Assembly (NCBI GenBank): GCA_963691705.1
Contig: OY829546.1
Span: 32,458,040-32,522,039, forward strand
Length of the DNA stretch: 64,000 bases
Origin: Viola odorata
Lineage: Eukaryota; Streptophyta; Magnoliopsida; Malpighiales; Violaceae
Reading direction: 5' to 3'
Shown here in pieces: positions 1 through 13,626 of the stretch. Made by a program: the position numbers and the translations under genes. Positions within the stretch are counted from its first letter, which is position 1. Each line of letters opens with the position of its first letter. The notes under the pieces were generated by a model that was not told where the DNA came from, did no database searches, and saw nothing but the letters and a program-made list of their open reading frames with translations.

Positions 1-3000
1 ACTCTGTGCAGGAAATGAAATTGACATCTAAACGGGGACACCGCAATTTTCAGACGTCGATGCAGAGAACGTAAACTTGAGATCCGAACGGGGATACCGC
101 AATTTTCATTCTCGGACTCTGTGCAGGAAATGAAATTGACATCTGAGCGGGGACACCGCAATTATCAGACATCGATGCAGAAAACGAAAACTTGAGATCC
201 AAACGGGGACACCGCAATTCTCGGACTCTATGCAGGAAATGAAATTGACATCTGAGCGGGGACACCGCAATTCTCAGACATCGATGCAGAAAACGTAAAC
301 TTGAGATCCAAACGGGGACACCGCAATTCTCGGACTCTATGCAGGAAATGAAATTGACATATGAACGGGGACACCGCAATTCTCAGACGTCGATGCTGAA
401 AACGTAAACTTGAGATCTGAATGGGGATACCATAATTCTTAGACTCTGTGCAGGAAATGAAATTGACATCTGAACGGGGACACCGCAATTCTCTGACGTC
501 GATGCAGAAAACGTAAATTTGAGATCCGAACGGGGACACCGCAATTCTCGGACTCTGTGCAGGAAATGAAATTGACATCTGAAGGGGGACACCGCAATTC
601 TCATACGTCGATGCAGAGAACATAAACTTGAGATCCGAACCGGGACACCGCAATTCTCGGACTCTGTGCAGGAAATGAAATTGACATCTGAAGGGGGACA
701 CCGCAACTCTCATACGTCGATGCAGAGAACGTAAACTTGAGATCCGAACGGCGACACCGCAATTTTCGGACTCTGTGCAGGAAATGAAATTGACATCTGA
801 ACGAGGACACCGCAATTCTCAGACGTCGATGCAGAAAACGTAAACTTGAGATCCGAACCGGGACACCGCAATTCTCGGACTCTGTGCAGGAAATGAAATT
901 GACATCTAAACGGGGACACCGCAATTTTCAGACGTCGATGCAGAGAACGTAAATTTGAGATCCGAACGGGGACACCGCAATTTTCATTCTCGGACTCTGT
1001 GCAGGAAATGAAATTGACATCTGAGCGGGGACACCGCAATTATCAGACATCGATGCAGAAAACGTAAACTTGAGATCCAAACGGGGACACCGCAATTCTC
1101 GGACTCTATGCAGGAAATGAAATTGACATCTGAGCGGGGACACCGCAATTCTCAGACATCGATTTAGAAAACGTAAACTTGAGATCCAAACGGGGACACC
1201 GCAATTCTCGGACTCTATGCAGGAAATGAAATTGACATATGAACGGGGACACCGCAATTCTCAGACGTCGATGCTGAAAACGTAAACTTGAGATCTGAAT
1301 GGGGATACCATAATTCTTAGACTCTGTGCAGGAAATGAAATTGACATCTGAACGGGGACACCGCAATTCTCAGACGTCGATGCAGAAAATGTAAACTTGA
1401 GATCCGAACGGGGACACCGTTTTTCTAGGACTCTGTGCAGGAAATGAAACTTGACATCTGAACGGAGACACCGCAATTCTCAGACGTCGATGCAGAGAAC
1501 GTAAACTTGAGATCCGAACCGGGACACCGCAATTCTCAGACTCTGTGCAGGAAATGAAATTGACATCTGAATGGGGACACCGCAATTCTCAGACGTCGAT
1601 GCAGAGAACGTAAACTTGAGATCCGAACGGCGACACCGCAATTCTAGGACTCTATGCAGGAAATGAAATTGACATCTGAACGGGGACACCCCAATTCTCA
1701 GACGTCGATGCAGAGAACGTAAACTTGAGATCCGAACAGGGACACCGAAATTCTCGGACTCTGTGCAGGAAATGAAACTGACATCTGAACGGGGACACCG
1801 CAATTCTCAGACGTCGATGCAGAGAACGTAAACTTGAGATCCGAACGGGGACACCGCAATTCACGGACTCTGTGCAGGAAATGAAATTGACATATGAACG
1901 GGCACACCGCAATTCTCAGACGTCGATGCAGAGAACGTAAACTTGAGATCCGAACAGGGACACCCCAATTCTAGGACTCTATGCAGGAAATGAAATTGAC
2001 ATCTGAACGGGGACACCCCAATTCTCAGACGTCGATGCAGAGAACGTAAACTTTAGATCCTAACGGGGACACCGCAATTCTCAAACGTCGATGAAGAAAA
2101 CGTAAACTTGAGATCCGAACGAGGACACCGCAATTCTCAGACGTCGATGCAGAAAATATAAACTTCAGATCCGAATGGGGATAACGTAATTCTCGGACTC
2201 TGTGCAGGAAATGAAATTGACATCTGAACGGGGACACCTCAATTCTTAGACGTCGATGCAGAGAACGTATACTTGAGATCCGAACGGGGACACTGAAATT
2301 CTCAGACTCTGTGCAGGAAATGAAACTAACATCTGAACGGGGACACCTCAATTCTCAGACGTCGATGCAGAGAACGTATACTTGAGATCCGAACGGGGAC
2401 ACCGAAATTCTCGGACTCTGTGCAGGAAATGAAATTGACATCTGAACGGGGACACCGCAATTCTCAGACGTCGATGCAGAAAACGTAAACTTGAGATCCG
2501 AATGGGGATACCGTAATTCTCGGACTCTGTGCAGGAAATGAAATTGACATCTGAACGTATACTTGAGATCCGAACGTGGACACCTAAATTCTCAGACGTC
2601 GATGCAGAGAACGTATACTTGAGATCCGAACGGGGACACCGAAATTCTCGGACTCTGTAGGAAATGAAAATGACATCTGAACGGGGACACCGCAATTCTC
2701 GGACTCTGTGCAGGAAATGAAATTGACATCTGAACGGGGACACCGCAATTATCAGACGTCGATGCAGAGAACGTAAACTTTAGATCCGAACGGGGACACC
2801 GCAATTCTCGGACTCTGTGCAGGAAATGAAATTGACAACTGAACGGGGACACCGCAATTCTCAGACGTCGATGCTGAAAATGTAAACTTGAGATCCGAAC
2901 GGGGATACCGTAATTCTTGGACTCTGTGCAGGAAATGAAATTGACATCTGAACGGGGACACCGCAATTCTCAGACGTCGATGCAGAAAATGTAAAATTGA

Positions 3001-6000
3001 GATCCGAACAGGGACACCGCAATTCTAGGACTCTATGCAGGAAATGAAATTGACATCTGAGCGGGGACACCGCAATTCTCAGACATCGATGCAGAAAACG
3101 TAAACTTGAGATCCAAACGGGGACACCGCAATTCTCGGACTCTGTGCAGGAAATGAAATTGACATATGAACGGGGACACCGCAATTCTCAGACGTCGATG
3201 CTGAAAACGTAAACTTGAGATCCGAATGGGGACACTGAAATTCTCGGACTCTGTGCTGGAAATGAAACTGACATCTGAACGGGGACACCGCAATTCTCTG
3301 ACGTCGATGCAGAAAACGTAAACTTGAGATCCGAACCGGGACACCGCAATTCTCAAACTCTGTGCAGGAAATGAAATTGACATCTGAATGGGGACACCGC
3401 AATTCTCAGACGTCGATGCAGAGAACGTAAACTTGAGATCCGAACGGCGACACCGCAATTCTAGGACTCTATGCAGGAAATGAAATTGACATCTGAACGG
3501 GGACACCCCAATTCTCAGACGTCGATGCAGAGAACGTAAACTTGAGATCCGAACAGGGACACCGAAATTCTCGGACTCTGTGCAGGAAATGAAATTGACA
3601 TCTGAACGGGGACACCGCAATTCTCAGACGTCGATGCAGAGAACGTAAACTTGAGATCCGAACGGGGACACCGCAATTCACGGACTCTGTGCAGGAAATG
3701 AAATTGACATATGAACGGGCACACCGCAATTCTCAGACGTCGATGCAGAGAACGTAAACTTGAGATCCGAACAGGGACACCCCAATTCTAGGACTCTATG
3801 CAGGAAATGAAATTGACATCTGAACGGGGACACCCCAATTCTCAGACGTCGATGCAGAGAACGTAAACTTTAGATCCTAACGGGGACACCGCAATTCTCA
3901 AACGTCGATGAAGAAAACGTAAACTTGAGATCCGAACGAGGACACCGCAATTCTCAGACGTCGATGCAGAACATATAAACTTCAGATCCGAATGGGGATA
4001 ACGTAATTCTCGGAATCTGTGCAGGAAATGAAATTGACATCTGAACGGGGACACCTCAATTCTTAGACGTCGATGCAGAGAACGTATACTTGAGATCCGA
4101 ACGGGGACACTGAAATTCTCAGACTCTGTGCAGGAAATGAAACTAACATCTGAACGGGGACACCTCAATTCTCAGACGTCGATGCAGAGAACGTATACTT
4201 GAGATCCGAACGGGGACACCGAAATTCTCGGACTCTGTGCAGGAAATGAAACTGACATCTGAACGGGGACACCGCAATTCTCAGACGTCGATGCAGAGAA
4301 CGTAAACTTGAGATCCGAACGGGGACACCGCAATTCTCGGACTCTGTGCAGGAAATGAAATTGACATCTGAACGGGGACACCGCAATTCTCAGACGTCGA
4401 TGCAGAAAACGTAAACTTGAGATCCGAATGGGGATACCGTAATTCTCGGACTCTGTGCAGGAAATGAAATTGACATCTGAACGTATACTTGAGATCCGAA
4501 CGTGGACACCTAAATTCTCAGACGTCGATGCAGAGAACGTATACTTGAGATCCGAACGGGGACACCGAAATTCTCGGACTCTGTAGGAAATGAAAATGAC
4601 ATCTGAACAGGGACACCGCAATTCTCGGACTCTGTGCAGGAAATGAAATTGACATCTGAACGGGGACACCGCAATTATCAGACGTCGATGCAGAGAACGT
4701 AAACTTTAGATCCGAACGGGGACACCGCAATTCTCGGACTCTGTGCAGGAAATGAAATTGACAACTGAACGGGGACACCGCAATTCTCAGACGTCGATGC
4801 TGAAAATGTAAACTTGAGATCCGAACGGGGATACCGTAATTCTTGGACTCTGTGCAGGAAATGAAATTGACATCTGAACGGGGACACCGCAATTCTCAGA
4901 CGTCGATGCAGAAAATGTAAAATTGAGATCCGAACGGGGACACCGCAATTCTAGGACTCTATGCAGGAAATGAAATTGACATCTGAGCGGGGACACCGCA
5001 ATTCTCAGACATCGATGCAGAAAACGTAAACTTGAGATCCAAACGGGGACACCGCAATTCTCGGACTCTGTGCAGGAAATGAAATTGACATATGAACGGG
5101 GACACCGCAATTCTCAGACGTCGATGCTGAAAACGTAAACTTGAGATCCGAATGGGGACACTGAAATTCTCGGACTCTGTGCTGGAAATGAAACTGACAT
5201 CTGAACGGGGACACCGCAATTCTCTGACGTCGATGCAGAAAACGTAAATTTGAGATCCGAACGGGGACACCGCAATTCTCGGACTCTGTGCAGGAAATGA
5301 AATTGACATCTGAAGGGGGACACCGCAATTCTCATACGTCGATGCAGAGAACATAAACTTGAGATCCGAACCGGGACACCGCAATTCTCGGACTCTGTGC
5401 AGGAAATGAAATTGACATCTGAAGGGGGACACCGCAACTCTCATACGTCGATGCAAAGAACGTAAACTTGACATCCGAACCGGGACACCGCAATTCTCAG
5501 ACTCTGTGCAGGAAATGAAATTGACATCTGAACGGGGACACCGCAATTCTCAGACGTCGATGCAGAGAACGTAAACTTGAGATCCGAACTGCGACACCGC
5601 AATTTTCGGACTCTGTGCAGGAAATGAAATTGACATCTGAACGGGGACACCGCAATTCTCAGACGTCGATGCAGAAAACGTAAACTTGAGATCCGAACCG
5701 GGACACCGCAATTCTCGGACTCTGTGCAGGAAATGAAATTGACATCTAAACGGGGACACCGCAATTTTCAGACGTCGATGCAGAGAACGTAAACTTGAGA
5801 TCCGAACGGGGACACCGCAATTTTCAGACTCTGTGCAGGAAATGAAATTGACATCTAAACGGGGACACCGCAATTTTCATTCTCGGACTCTGTGCAGGAA
5901 ATGAAATTGACATCTGAGCGGGGACACCGCAATTATCAGACATCGATGCAGAAAACGAAAACTTGAGATCCAAACGGGGACACCGCAATTCTCGGACTCT

Positions 6001-9000
6001 ATGCAGGAAATGAAATTGACATCTGAGCGGGGACACCGCAATTCTCAGACATCGATGCAGAAAACGTAAACTTGAGATCCAAACGGGGACACCGCAATTC
6101 TCGGACTCTATGCAGGAAATGAAATTGACATATGAACGGGGACACCGCAATTCTCAGACGTCGATGCTGAAAACGTAAACTTGAGATCTGAATGGGGATA
6201 CCATAATTCTTAGACTCTGTGCAGGAAATGAAATTGACATCTGAACGGGGACACCGCAATTTTCAGACGTCGATGCAGAAAACGTAAATTTGAGATCCGA
6301 ACGGGGACACCGCAATTTTCGGACTCTGTGCAGGAAATGAAATTGACATCTAAACGGGGACACCGCAATTTTCAGACGTCGATGCAGAGAACGTAAACTT
6401 GAGATCCGAACGGGGACACCGCAATTTTCAGACGTCGATGCAGAGAACGTAAACTTGAGATCCGAACGGGGATACCGCAATTTTCAATCTCGGACTCTGT
6501 GCAGGAAATGAAATTGACATCTGAGCGGGGACACCGCAATTATCAGACATCGATGCAGAAAACGAAAACTTGAGATCCAAACGGGGACACCGCAATTCTC
6601 GGACTCTATGCAGGAAATGAAATTGACATCTGAGCGGGGACACCGCAATTCTCAGACATCGATGCAGAAAACGTAAACTTGAGATCCAAACGGGGACACC
6701 GCAATTCTCGGACTCTATGCAGGAAATGAAATTGACATATGAACGGGGACACCGCAATTCTCAGACGTCGATGCTGAAAACGTAAACTTGAGATCTGAAT
6801 GGGGATACCATAATTCTTAGACTCTGTGCAGGAAATGAAATTGACATCTGAACGGGGACACCGCAATTCTCTGACGTCGATGCAGAAAACGTAAATTTGA
6901 GATCCGAACGGGGACACCGCAATTCTCGGACTCTGTGCAGGAAATGAAATTGACATCTGAAGGGGGACACCGCAATTCTCATACGTCGATGCAGAGAACA
7001 TAAACTTGAGATCCGAACCGGGACACCGCAATTCTCGGACTCTGTGCAGGAAATGAAATTGACATCTGAAGGGGGACACCGCAACTCTCATACGTCGATG
7101 CAAAGAACGTAAACTTGACATCCGAACCGGGACACCGCAATTCTCAGACTCTGTGCAGGAAATGAAATTGACATCTGAATGGGGACACCGCAATTCTCAG
7201 ACGTCGATGCAGAGAACGTAAACTTGAGATCCGAACGGCGACACCGCAATTTTCGGACTCTGTGCAGGAAATGAAATTGACATCTGAACGGGGACACCGC
7301 AATTCTCAGACGTCGATGCAGAAAACGTAAACTTGAGATCCGAACCGGGACACCGCAATTCTCGGACTCTGTGCAGGAAATGAAATTGACATCTAAACGG
7401 GGACACCGCAATTTTCAGACGTCGATGCAGAGAACGTAAACTTGAGATCCGAACGGGGACACCGCAATTTTCATTCTCGGACTCTGTGCAGGAAATGAAA
7501 TTGACATCTGAGCGGGGACACCGCAATTCTCAGACATCGATGCAGAAAACGTAAACTTGAGATCCAAACGGGGACACCGCAATTCTCGGACTCTGTGCAG
7601 GAAATGAAATTGACATATGAACGGGGACACCGCAATTCTCAGACGTCGATGCTGAAAACGTAAACTTGAGATCTGAACGGGGATACCGTAATTCTTAGAT
7701 TCTGTGCAGGAAATGAAATTGACATCTGAACGGGGACACCGCAATTCTCAGACGTCGATGCAGAAAACGTAAACTTGAGATCCGAACAGGGACACCGCAA
7801 TTCTAGGACTCTGTGCAGGAAATGAAACTTGACATCTGAACGGAGACACCGCAATTCTCAGACGTCGATGCAGAGAACGTAAACTAGAGATCCGAATGGG
7901 GACACTGAAATTCTCGGACTCTGTGCTGGAAATGAAACTGACATCTGAACGGGGACACCGCAATTCTCAGACATCGATGTAGAGAACGTAAACTTGAGAT
8001 CCGAACGAGGACACCGCAATTCTTGGACTCTGTGCAGTAAATGAAATTGACATCTGAACGGGGACACCGCAATTCTCTGACGTCGATGCAGAAAACGTAA
8101 ATTTGAGATCCGAACGGGGACACCGCAATTCTCGGACTCTGTGCAGGAAATGAAATTGACATCTGAAGGGGGACACCGCAATTCTCATACGTCGATGCAG
8201 AGAACATAAACTTGAGATCCGAACCGGGACACCGCAATTCTCGGACTCTGTGCAGGAAATGAAAATGACATCTGAAGAGGGACACCGCAACTCTCATACG
8301 TCGATGCAAAGAACGTAAACTTGACATCCGAACCGGGACACCGCAATTCTCAGACTCTGTGCAGGAAATGAAATTGACATCTGAATGGGGACACCGCAAT
8401 TCTCAGACGTCGATGCAGAGAACGTAAACTTGAGATCCGAACGGCGACACCGCAATTTTCGGACTCTGTGCAGGAAATGAAATTGACATCTGAACGGGGA
8501 CACCGCAATTCTCAGACGTCGATGCAGAAAACTTAAACTTGAGATCCGAACCGGGACACCGCAATTCTCGGACTCTGTGCAGGAAATGAAATTGACATCT
8601 AAACGGGGACACCGCAATTTTCAGACGTCGATGCAGAGAACGTAAACTTGAGATCCGAACGGGGACACCGCAATTTTCATTCTCGGACTCTGTGCAGGAA
8701 ATGAAATTGACATCTGAGCGGGGACACCGCAATTATCAGACATCGATGCAGAAAACGTAAACTTGAGATCCAAACGGGGACACCGCAATTCTCGGACTCT
8801 ATGCAGGAAATGAAATTGACATCTGAGCGGGGACACCGCAATTCTCAGACATCGATGCAGAAAACGTAAACTTGAGATCCAAACGGGGACACCGCAATTC
8901 TCGGACTCTATGCAGGAAATGAAATTGACATATGAACGGGGACACCGCAATTCTCAGACGTCGATGCTGAAAACGTAAACTTGAGATCTGAATGGGGATA

Positions 9001-10035
9001 CCATAATTCTTAGACTCTGTGCAGGAAATGAAATTGACATCTGAACGGGGACACCGCAATTCTCAGACGTCGATGCAGAAAATGTAAACTTGAGATCCGA
9101 ACGGGGACACCGCTTTTCTAGGACTCTGTGCAGGAAATGAAACTTGACATCTGAACGGAGACACCGCAATTCTCAGACGTCGATGCAGAGAACGTAAACT
9201 TGAGATCCGAACCGGGACACCGCAATTCTCAGACTCTGTGCAGGAAATGAAATTGACATCTGAATGGGGACACCGCAATTCTCAGACGTCGATGCAGAGA
9301 ACGTAAACTTGAGATCCGAACGAGGACACCGCAATTTTCGGACTCTGTGCAGGAAATGAAATTGACATCTGAACGGGGACACCGCAATTCTCAGACGTCG
9401 ATGCAGAAAATGTAAACTTGAGATCTGAACGGGGACACCGCAATTCTCGGACTCTGTGCAGAAAATGAAATTGACATCTGAACGGGGACACCGTAATTTT
9501 CAGACGTCGATGCAGAGAACGTAAACTTGAGATCCGAACGGGGACACCGCAATTTTCATTCTCGGACTCTGTGCAGGAAATGAAATTGACATCTGAGCGG
9601 GGACACCGCAATTCTCAGACATCGATGCAGAAAATGTAAACTTGAGATCCAAACGGGGACACCGCAATTCTCGGACTCTATGCAGGAAATGAAATTGACA
9701 TCTGAACGGGGACACCGCAATTCTCAAGCGTCGATGCAGAGAACGTAAACTTGAGATCCGAACGGGGACACCGCAATTCTCGGACTCTGTGCAGGAAATG
9801 AAATTGACATCTGAATGGGGACACCGCAATTCTCAGACGTCGATGCAGAAAACGTAAACTTGAGATCCGAACGGGGATACCGTAATTCTCGGACTCTGTG
9901 CAGGAAATGAAATTGACATCTGAACGAGGACACCACAATTCTCAGACGTCGATGCAGAAAATGTAAACTTGAGATCCGAACGGGGATACCATAATTCTTA
10001 GACGTCGATGCAGAAAATGATAAACTTCAGCTCCG
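1..10035. repeat. 109-bp satellite array (dimer of about 53- and 56-bp half-units), roughly 92 copies
   Basis: The whole stretch is head-to-tail copies of a 109-bp unit made of two related halves. One half carries 'ggactctgtgcaggaaatg', the other 'agacgtcgatgcagagaacg'; both end in a shared block like 'cgaacggggacaccgcaatt'. Copies differ by point changes and small indels, for example an extra 'att' near 106, 985, 7470, 8676 and 9556. The array degenerates near 10020-10040 into unrelated flanking sequence. Because 109 leaves remainder 1 on division by 3, the minus strand is open for about three units in each frame, giving long spurious reading frames. I see no reason to call these genes. The array occupies the 3' region of the Ogre-like element to its right. 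Confidence 0.97.
1490..5226. repeat. Higher-order tandem duplication of about 1.8-1.9 kb inside the satellite
   Basis: Variant positions at about 1490-3300 recur in the same order at about 3307-5226. The offset is 1817 bp on the left (1511 and 3328; 2156 and 3973) and 1926 bp on the right (2592 and 4518; 2861 and 4787). The 109-bp difference is one extra unit gained near 4250-4370. Similar blocks are shared at offsets of about 878, 1206, 1647, 6378 and 7693 bp elsewhere in the array. This looks like repeated unequal exchange of multi-unit blocks. The exact edges are approximate. Confidence 0.8.
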
Positions 10036-10119
10036 TCGAGGGTCGTACTCGTAGGCCGTCGCTGATTGATGCAGAAAAGGTACATGCAGAATGATATGCT
10101 TTGCTTTGATGTTGGGGAC

Positions 10120-10330
10120 ATGGTCTTCTCTTATAGTGAGAACGGGTGATGAATCTCGGATAGTGAGATCTGCTGATTTTCTCTCGGATAATGAGGAAGA
10201 TGTCACTCTGATAGTGAGGACAAATGATGAATCTCGGATAGCGAGATCTGCTGATCTACTTTCGAATAATGAGGAAGATGTCATTCTGATAGTGAGGACA
10301 GATGGTGAATCTCGGATAGTGAGAAAGGTG
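10120..10330. repeat. 78-bp tandem repeat bordering the satellite
   Basis: The block 'gaatctcggatagtgagat' recurs with starts at 10154, 10232 and 10310, an exact 78-bp spacing, with 'gaggaagatgtcactctgat' in each unit. Related 'tctgatagtgagg' units occur at 37765-37845 in the other Ogre-like element, which links this module to the 3' regions of this element group. Confidence 0.85.
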
Positions 10331-10575
10331 GGGTTTTGAACCACCGCACAAATTTTGAAAGGTGGGGCTCTGAACCGCCACACGAAACTTGAAAGGTGGA
10401 GTTTTGAACCGCCACACGAAAGTTTGAAAGGTGAGGTTTTGAACCGCCACACAAATTTTAAAAGGTGGGGCTTTGAACCGCCACACGAAACTTGAAAGGT
10501 GGGGTTGTGAACCGCCACACGAATTTTGAAAGGTGGGGTTTTGAACCGCCACACGAAAGTTTGAAAGGTGGGCAA
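10323..10575. repeat. 34-36-bp tandem repeat, about 7 copies ('gaaaggtggggttttgaacc')
   Basis: Seven imperfect copies of a unit containing 'aggtggggttttgaaccgcc' followed by 'acacgaaa'. The same family forms a second array at 45850-46165 in the other Ogre-like element, but there it is close to the primer-binding site instead of in the 3' region. The minus strand is open over much of it, an effect of the repeat and not a gene. Confidence 0.85.
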
Positions 10576-10915
10576 ATCACCATGACAAGACTGATAAGTG
10601 GATGACCAAGTCATCACATGACATTACTGAAGAAGTGGACGACTGAGTCGTCACACGACATAACTAAAGAAGTGGACGACCAAGTCATCACGGCAACACT
10701 GGTGACCAAGTCACCACACAAAATAAGTGAAGAGGGAAGTGGTAACGTACCTTCATTCGAATGTTTGGTTAGACGGTGGGGAAGATGGGCCGCCATACGA
10801 AAGTTGATTGAGGAGTGGTAACGTACTCCATTCGAATGCTCATTGGACGATGGGGAGGATGGGCCGCCACACGAAATTGATTGAGGAGTGGTAACGTACT
10901 CCATTCGAATGTTGG
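10576..10915. repeat. Two short tandem modules (about 38 bp and about 75 bp)
   Basis: 10590-10730 holds copies of 'gtggacgaccaagtcatcac' about 38 bp apart. 10738-10915 holds three copies of 'gagtggtaacgtactccatt' with starts near 10743, 10819 and 10892. The second motif also appears once at 43330-43355 beside the 52-bp repeats of the other element, at an equivalent place in the 3' region. Confidence 0.8.
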
Positions 10916-13626
10916 ATGGATTTGTTAGCGGAGATTGATCACAGTGTGAGATTTCACTGACGCATATCTGTATCCTGCAAATAGGGAGGAAATAAACACG
11001 AAGCAGCAGTGGATGGAAAAAAAGGAGAGCAAATGATAAATGGGAAAATAACGAGAACAAATCATGTATGTTGTATATGAAAGTATTTCCACACTACCTT
11101 AAAGTTTGCCCCTAGCGTTTTATCAAGGTGAAAACAACTTCCCAATCAAGAGAAGGTTCAACAAGTTTATGCATTTCTGGAGAACACGTCATCCCGTTTC
11201 TATCATATAAGCATGCTTGATACAAACCTAGAAAAACATCTGCATCTTGCCCAGGAGATAACGACCTTAAGGACAAGACTTTCCCACATCATGTAGACAT
11301 AATCAATCCTCACCAGATATTGGTGTTTGCACTCACACTTAGAAACAAGGCTACGTGTTTACACTCTTAAAAATGCAACAAACATAGCACAAAATCAGAT
11401 TTGCAATGCCAATCCGAGTGAATAAACTTCAGATGAAGATGCACATGCATGGGCATTCGTATAATCAAGAGGACTTTGCTAGAGAAAGGAAATAAAAGGG
11501 TGTAGACAGAAAGAAGAAGGCTATTTAGAAAGGAGAATGTTGTTTAGCAGAAGGAAATAGGGTTTTAATGAGCAGTGCTTGTTGATTGGCTGCGATGAGG
11601 GCAAAGTGCACGAGTTCTCTAAGGATGATTTATCGTGAGATCACCTTCTGTCGGCGACGCGCCTGAGTTTTACTGGAGATGCTCCTTCTCGGTCATTTTG
11701 AGGGCAAAGTACTCAAATTCTTTGATCTTTGTCGGGGATGATCTCTTTTTTCCGAGATCGCTCCTCCTTAGTCATTTTGAGGGAGAAGTGCTCAAATTCT
11801 TTGATCTTGACTGGGGATGATCTTTCCTGAGATCATCTTTTATTGATTTCGGACTTTTCTGTACTTGCTTTTGCTTTTATTGACTCGTGTTCCTTGAAAC
11901 ACTTTTTTGACTTTTTGATTTTTATTTTTTTGATTTTTTTGATTTATTTTTTTGAAATTTTTATTTTTGAGTCAATTGTAAATGCGAACAATAAGCAAAG
12001 CAGGTACGGTTTTTATTTTGGCTTTCCCCATTTCTGATTTTGGCACAGACCTTCGTTTCTAGTTTTGCTCGGCCTGTTTCCAGCGTTGTCTATCAACAAT
12101 CCTCGGAGTTTTCGCATCCCCTCTTGCGCAAACTAAGTTCGATGTGCACCTTACCTTCGGTTAACAACCTCAGTTGGGCAGTGCTCATTATTTATTAAAT
12201 TCAAGTGGAAGCAAGGGATTTTACAAGCGGCTTCGAAAAGAAATGAATTGAATAAAGAGCAAAGGCAAGTGTTTCAAGACAAAGAAATAAATTGACCAAA
12301 GAAAGGTGGAAGCAAAGAGAAGATTCCCCTGTCATCTTACAGCTATCCCATGTCTGAAAGTGCATGTACCCTGGATATTATGCAAATCTAACTAACACTT
12401 AGTCAGGCATTTGCACTCATGAAAGAAGTATGGTGTGAAGGCCCAAAATGCTCACAGGGATGTATGTATGACTGCTTGCGTCTAAACATGTTGCAGATAT
12501 AAGAGCTAGCAGGCGAGATCATGCACGTCATATAATTTCAAATGGATGCACAAGTTATCCATGATGCAATGACATGTTGAACATGCTCAATTTAGGGAAG
12601 ATTTGAAAATTGGAGGGTAGTGTGAATTTTATTCAAAATAAATTATGCACAGTTTATAACAAATATTAACAGTTTTAGCAATTTTACAGACAAAACATGA
12701 TGACATGATCACTCAAGAATTTTATGAATGCTTAAAAGAGTTGCCCCCAATGCAGGAATGAATGCAAAATAGCTGTACAAAAATTTAAAGAAGTAGAGAG
12801 GAAAAATGGACTTCTCTGGACGTGCGCAGCAAGCAGCAACTAACAATCTGACAGGTTCATCAACGAGGAATCAACTTCATGATTCTGACCTAACATCGTT
12901 CGCAGTTAAACTGGATAATAGTATTGCCTAGAAATAGTTGAATCGCTCCTTGGCTTCACTTGGCGAGGAGACATCTTCTATGCTGGGGATAGCCAATTAT
13001 TGATAAAGAAGTATGGCTTGAATAACATTTGGAGTGACAAATGAGAATCCTCAGTCAGCTGGAGATTCAGGTTGCTACTGGGGGAAGCTAACACGTTGTT
13101 TCTTTACAGGGGAGTCCCAATACTTCAGCTTTTGCAGCAAGGGATTGTGGATGAGGGCAATTACCCTTAAAGTCAGCATTTAGTAGCCCACTAATTATGG
13201 GGTTGATCTTCGCTGTACATGCGGGGAAATCTTGTTTGTGATGATCAAATTCAAAACATGAAAATTTTGATCATGGTTGAATCTTGAATTTACAGTCGAG
13301 AACCAGATGGGTGTAAATGTCATTATCGCACAGAACGAGAATGCAGTATATTAATTGGAGTTCCTGCTGCAACGATAATCTGAAGGCAAGGGTAGGATGA
13401 GCTCTTTGTGGCGAATTACCACTCATTGGTATCTAAGATAAAAAGGGAATTAAATAGTAAATTCAGAGGAAACGGTATTCCAAAATTTTGATTTACAAAA
13501 TAGAAATACTGACAATACACGTGGATTGCCTCCCACAAAGCGCCCTGGTTTATAGTCATAGGCTCGACTATGTACAAAAGTATAGATTAGCAGCATGAGC
13601 CTGTTATGAGCTAGGAGAGCGTTCAT
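10916..13626 (-). other. Noncoding 3' region of the Ogre-like element
   Basis: No credible gene. On the minus strand it follows gag. Blocks match 43430-45840 in the other element, including 'tgtatcctgcaaatagg' near its left side and, at the gag-proximal end (13520-13570), 'ttgcctcccac' followed by 'aagcgcc' and 'taggctcgacta'. It includes T-rich low-complexity sequence at 11880-11970. Confidence 0.75.

Noticed and set aside
1..9938. Dozens of minus-strand reading frames of 69-195 codons
   Set aside because: All are readings of the 109-bp satellite; neighbouring copies are read in shifted frames and no domain is present.
1..10035. CRISPR-like array
   Set aside because: Units are contiguous with no unique spacers, the repeat length is 109 bp, and the setting is a plant nuclear genome.
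10027..10617. 196-codon minus-strand frame
   Set aside because: Runs through three unrelated tandem-repeat modules; repetitive low-complexity product.
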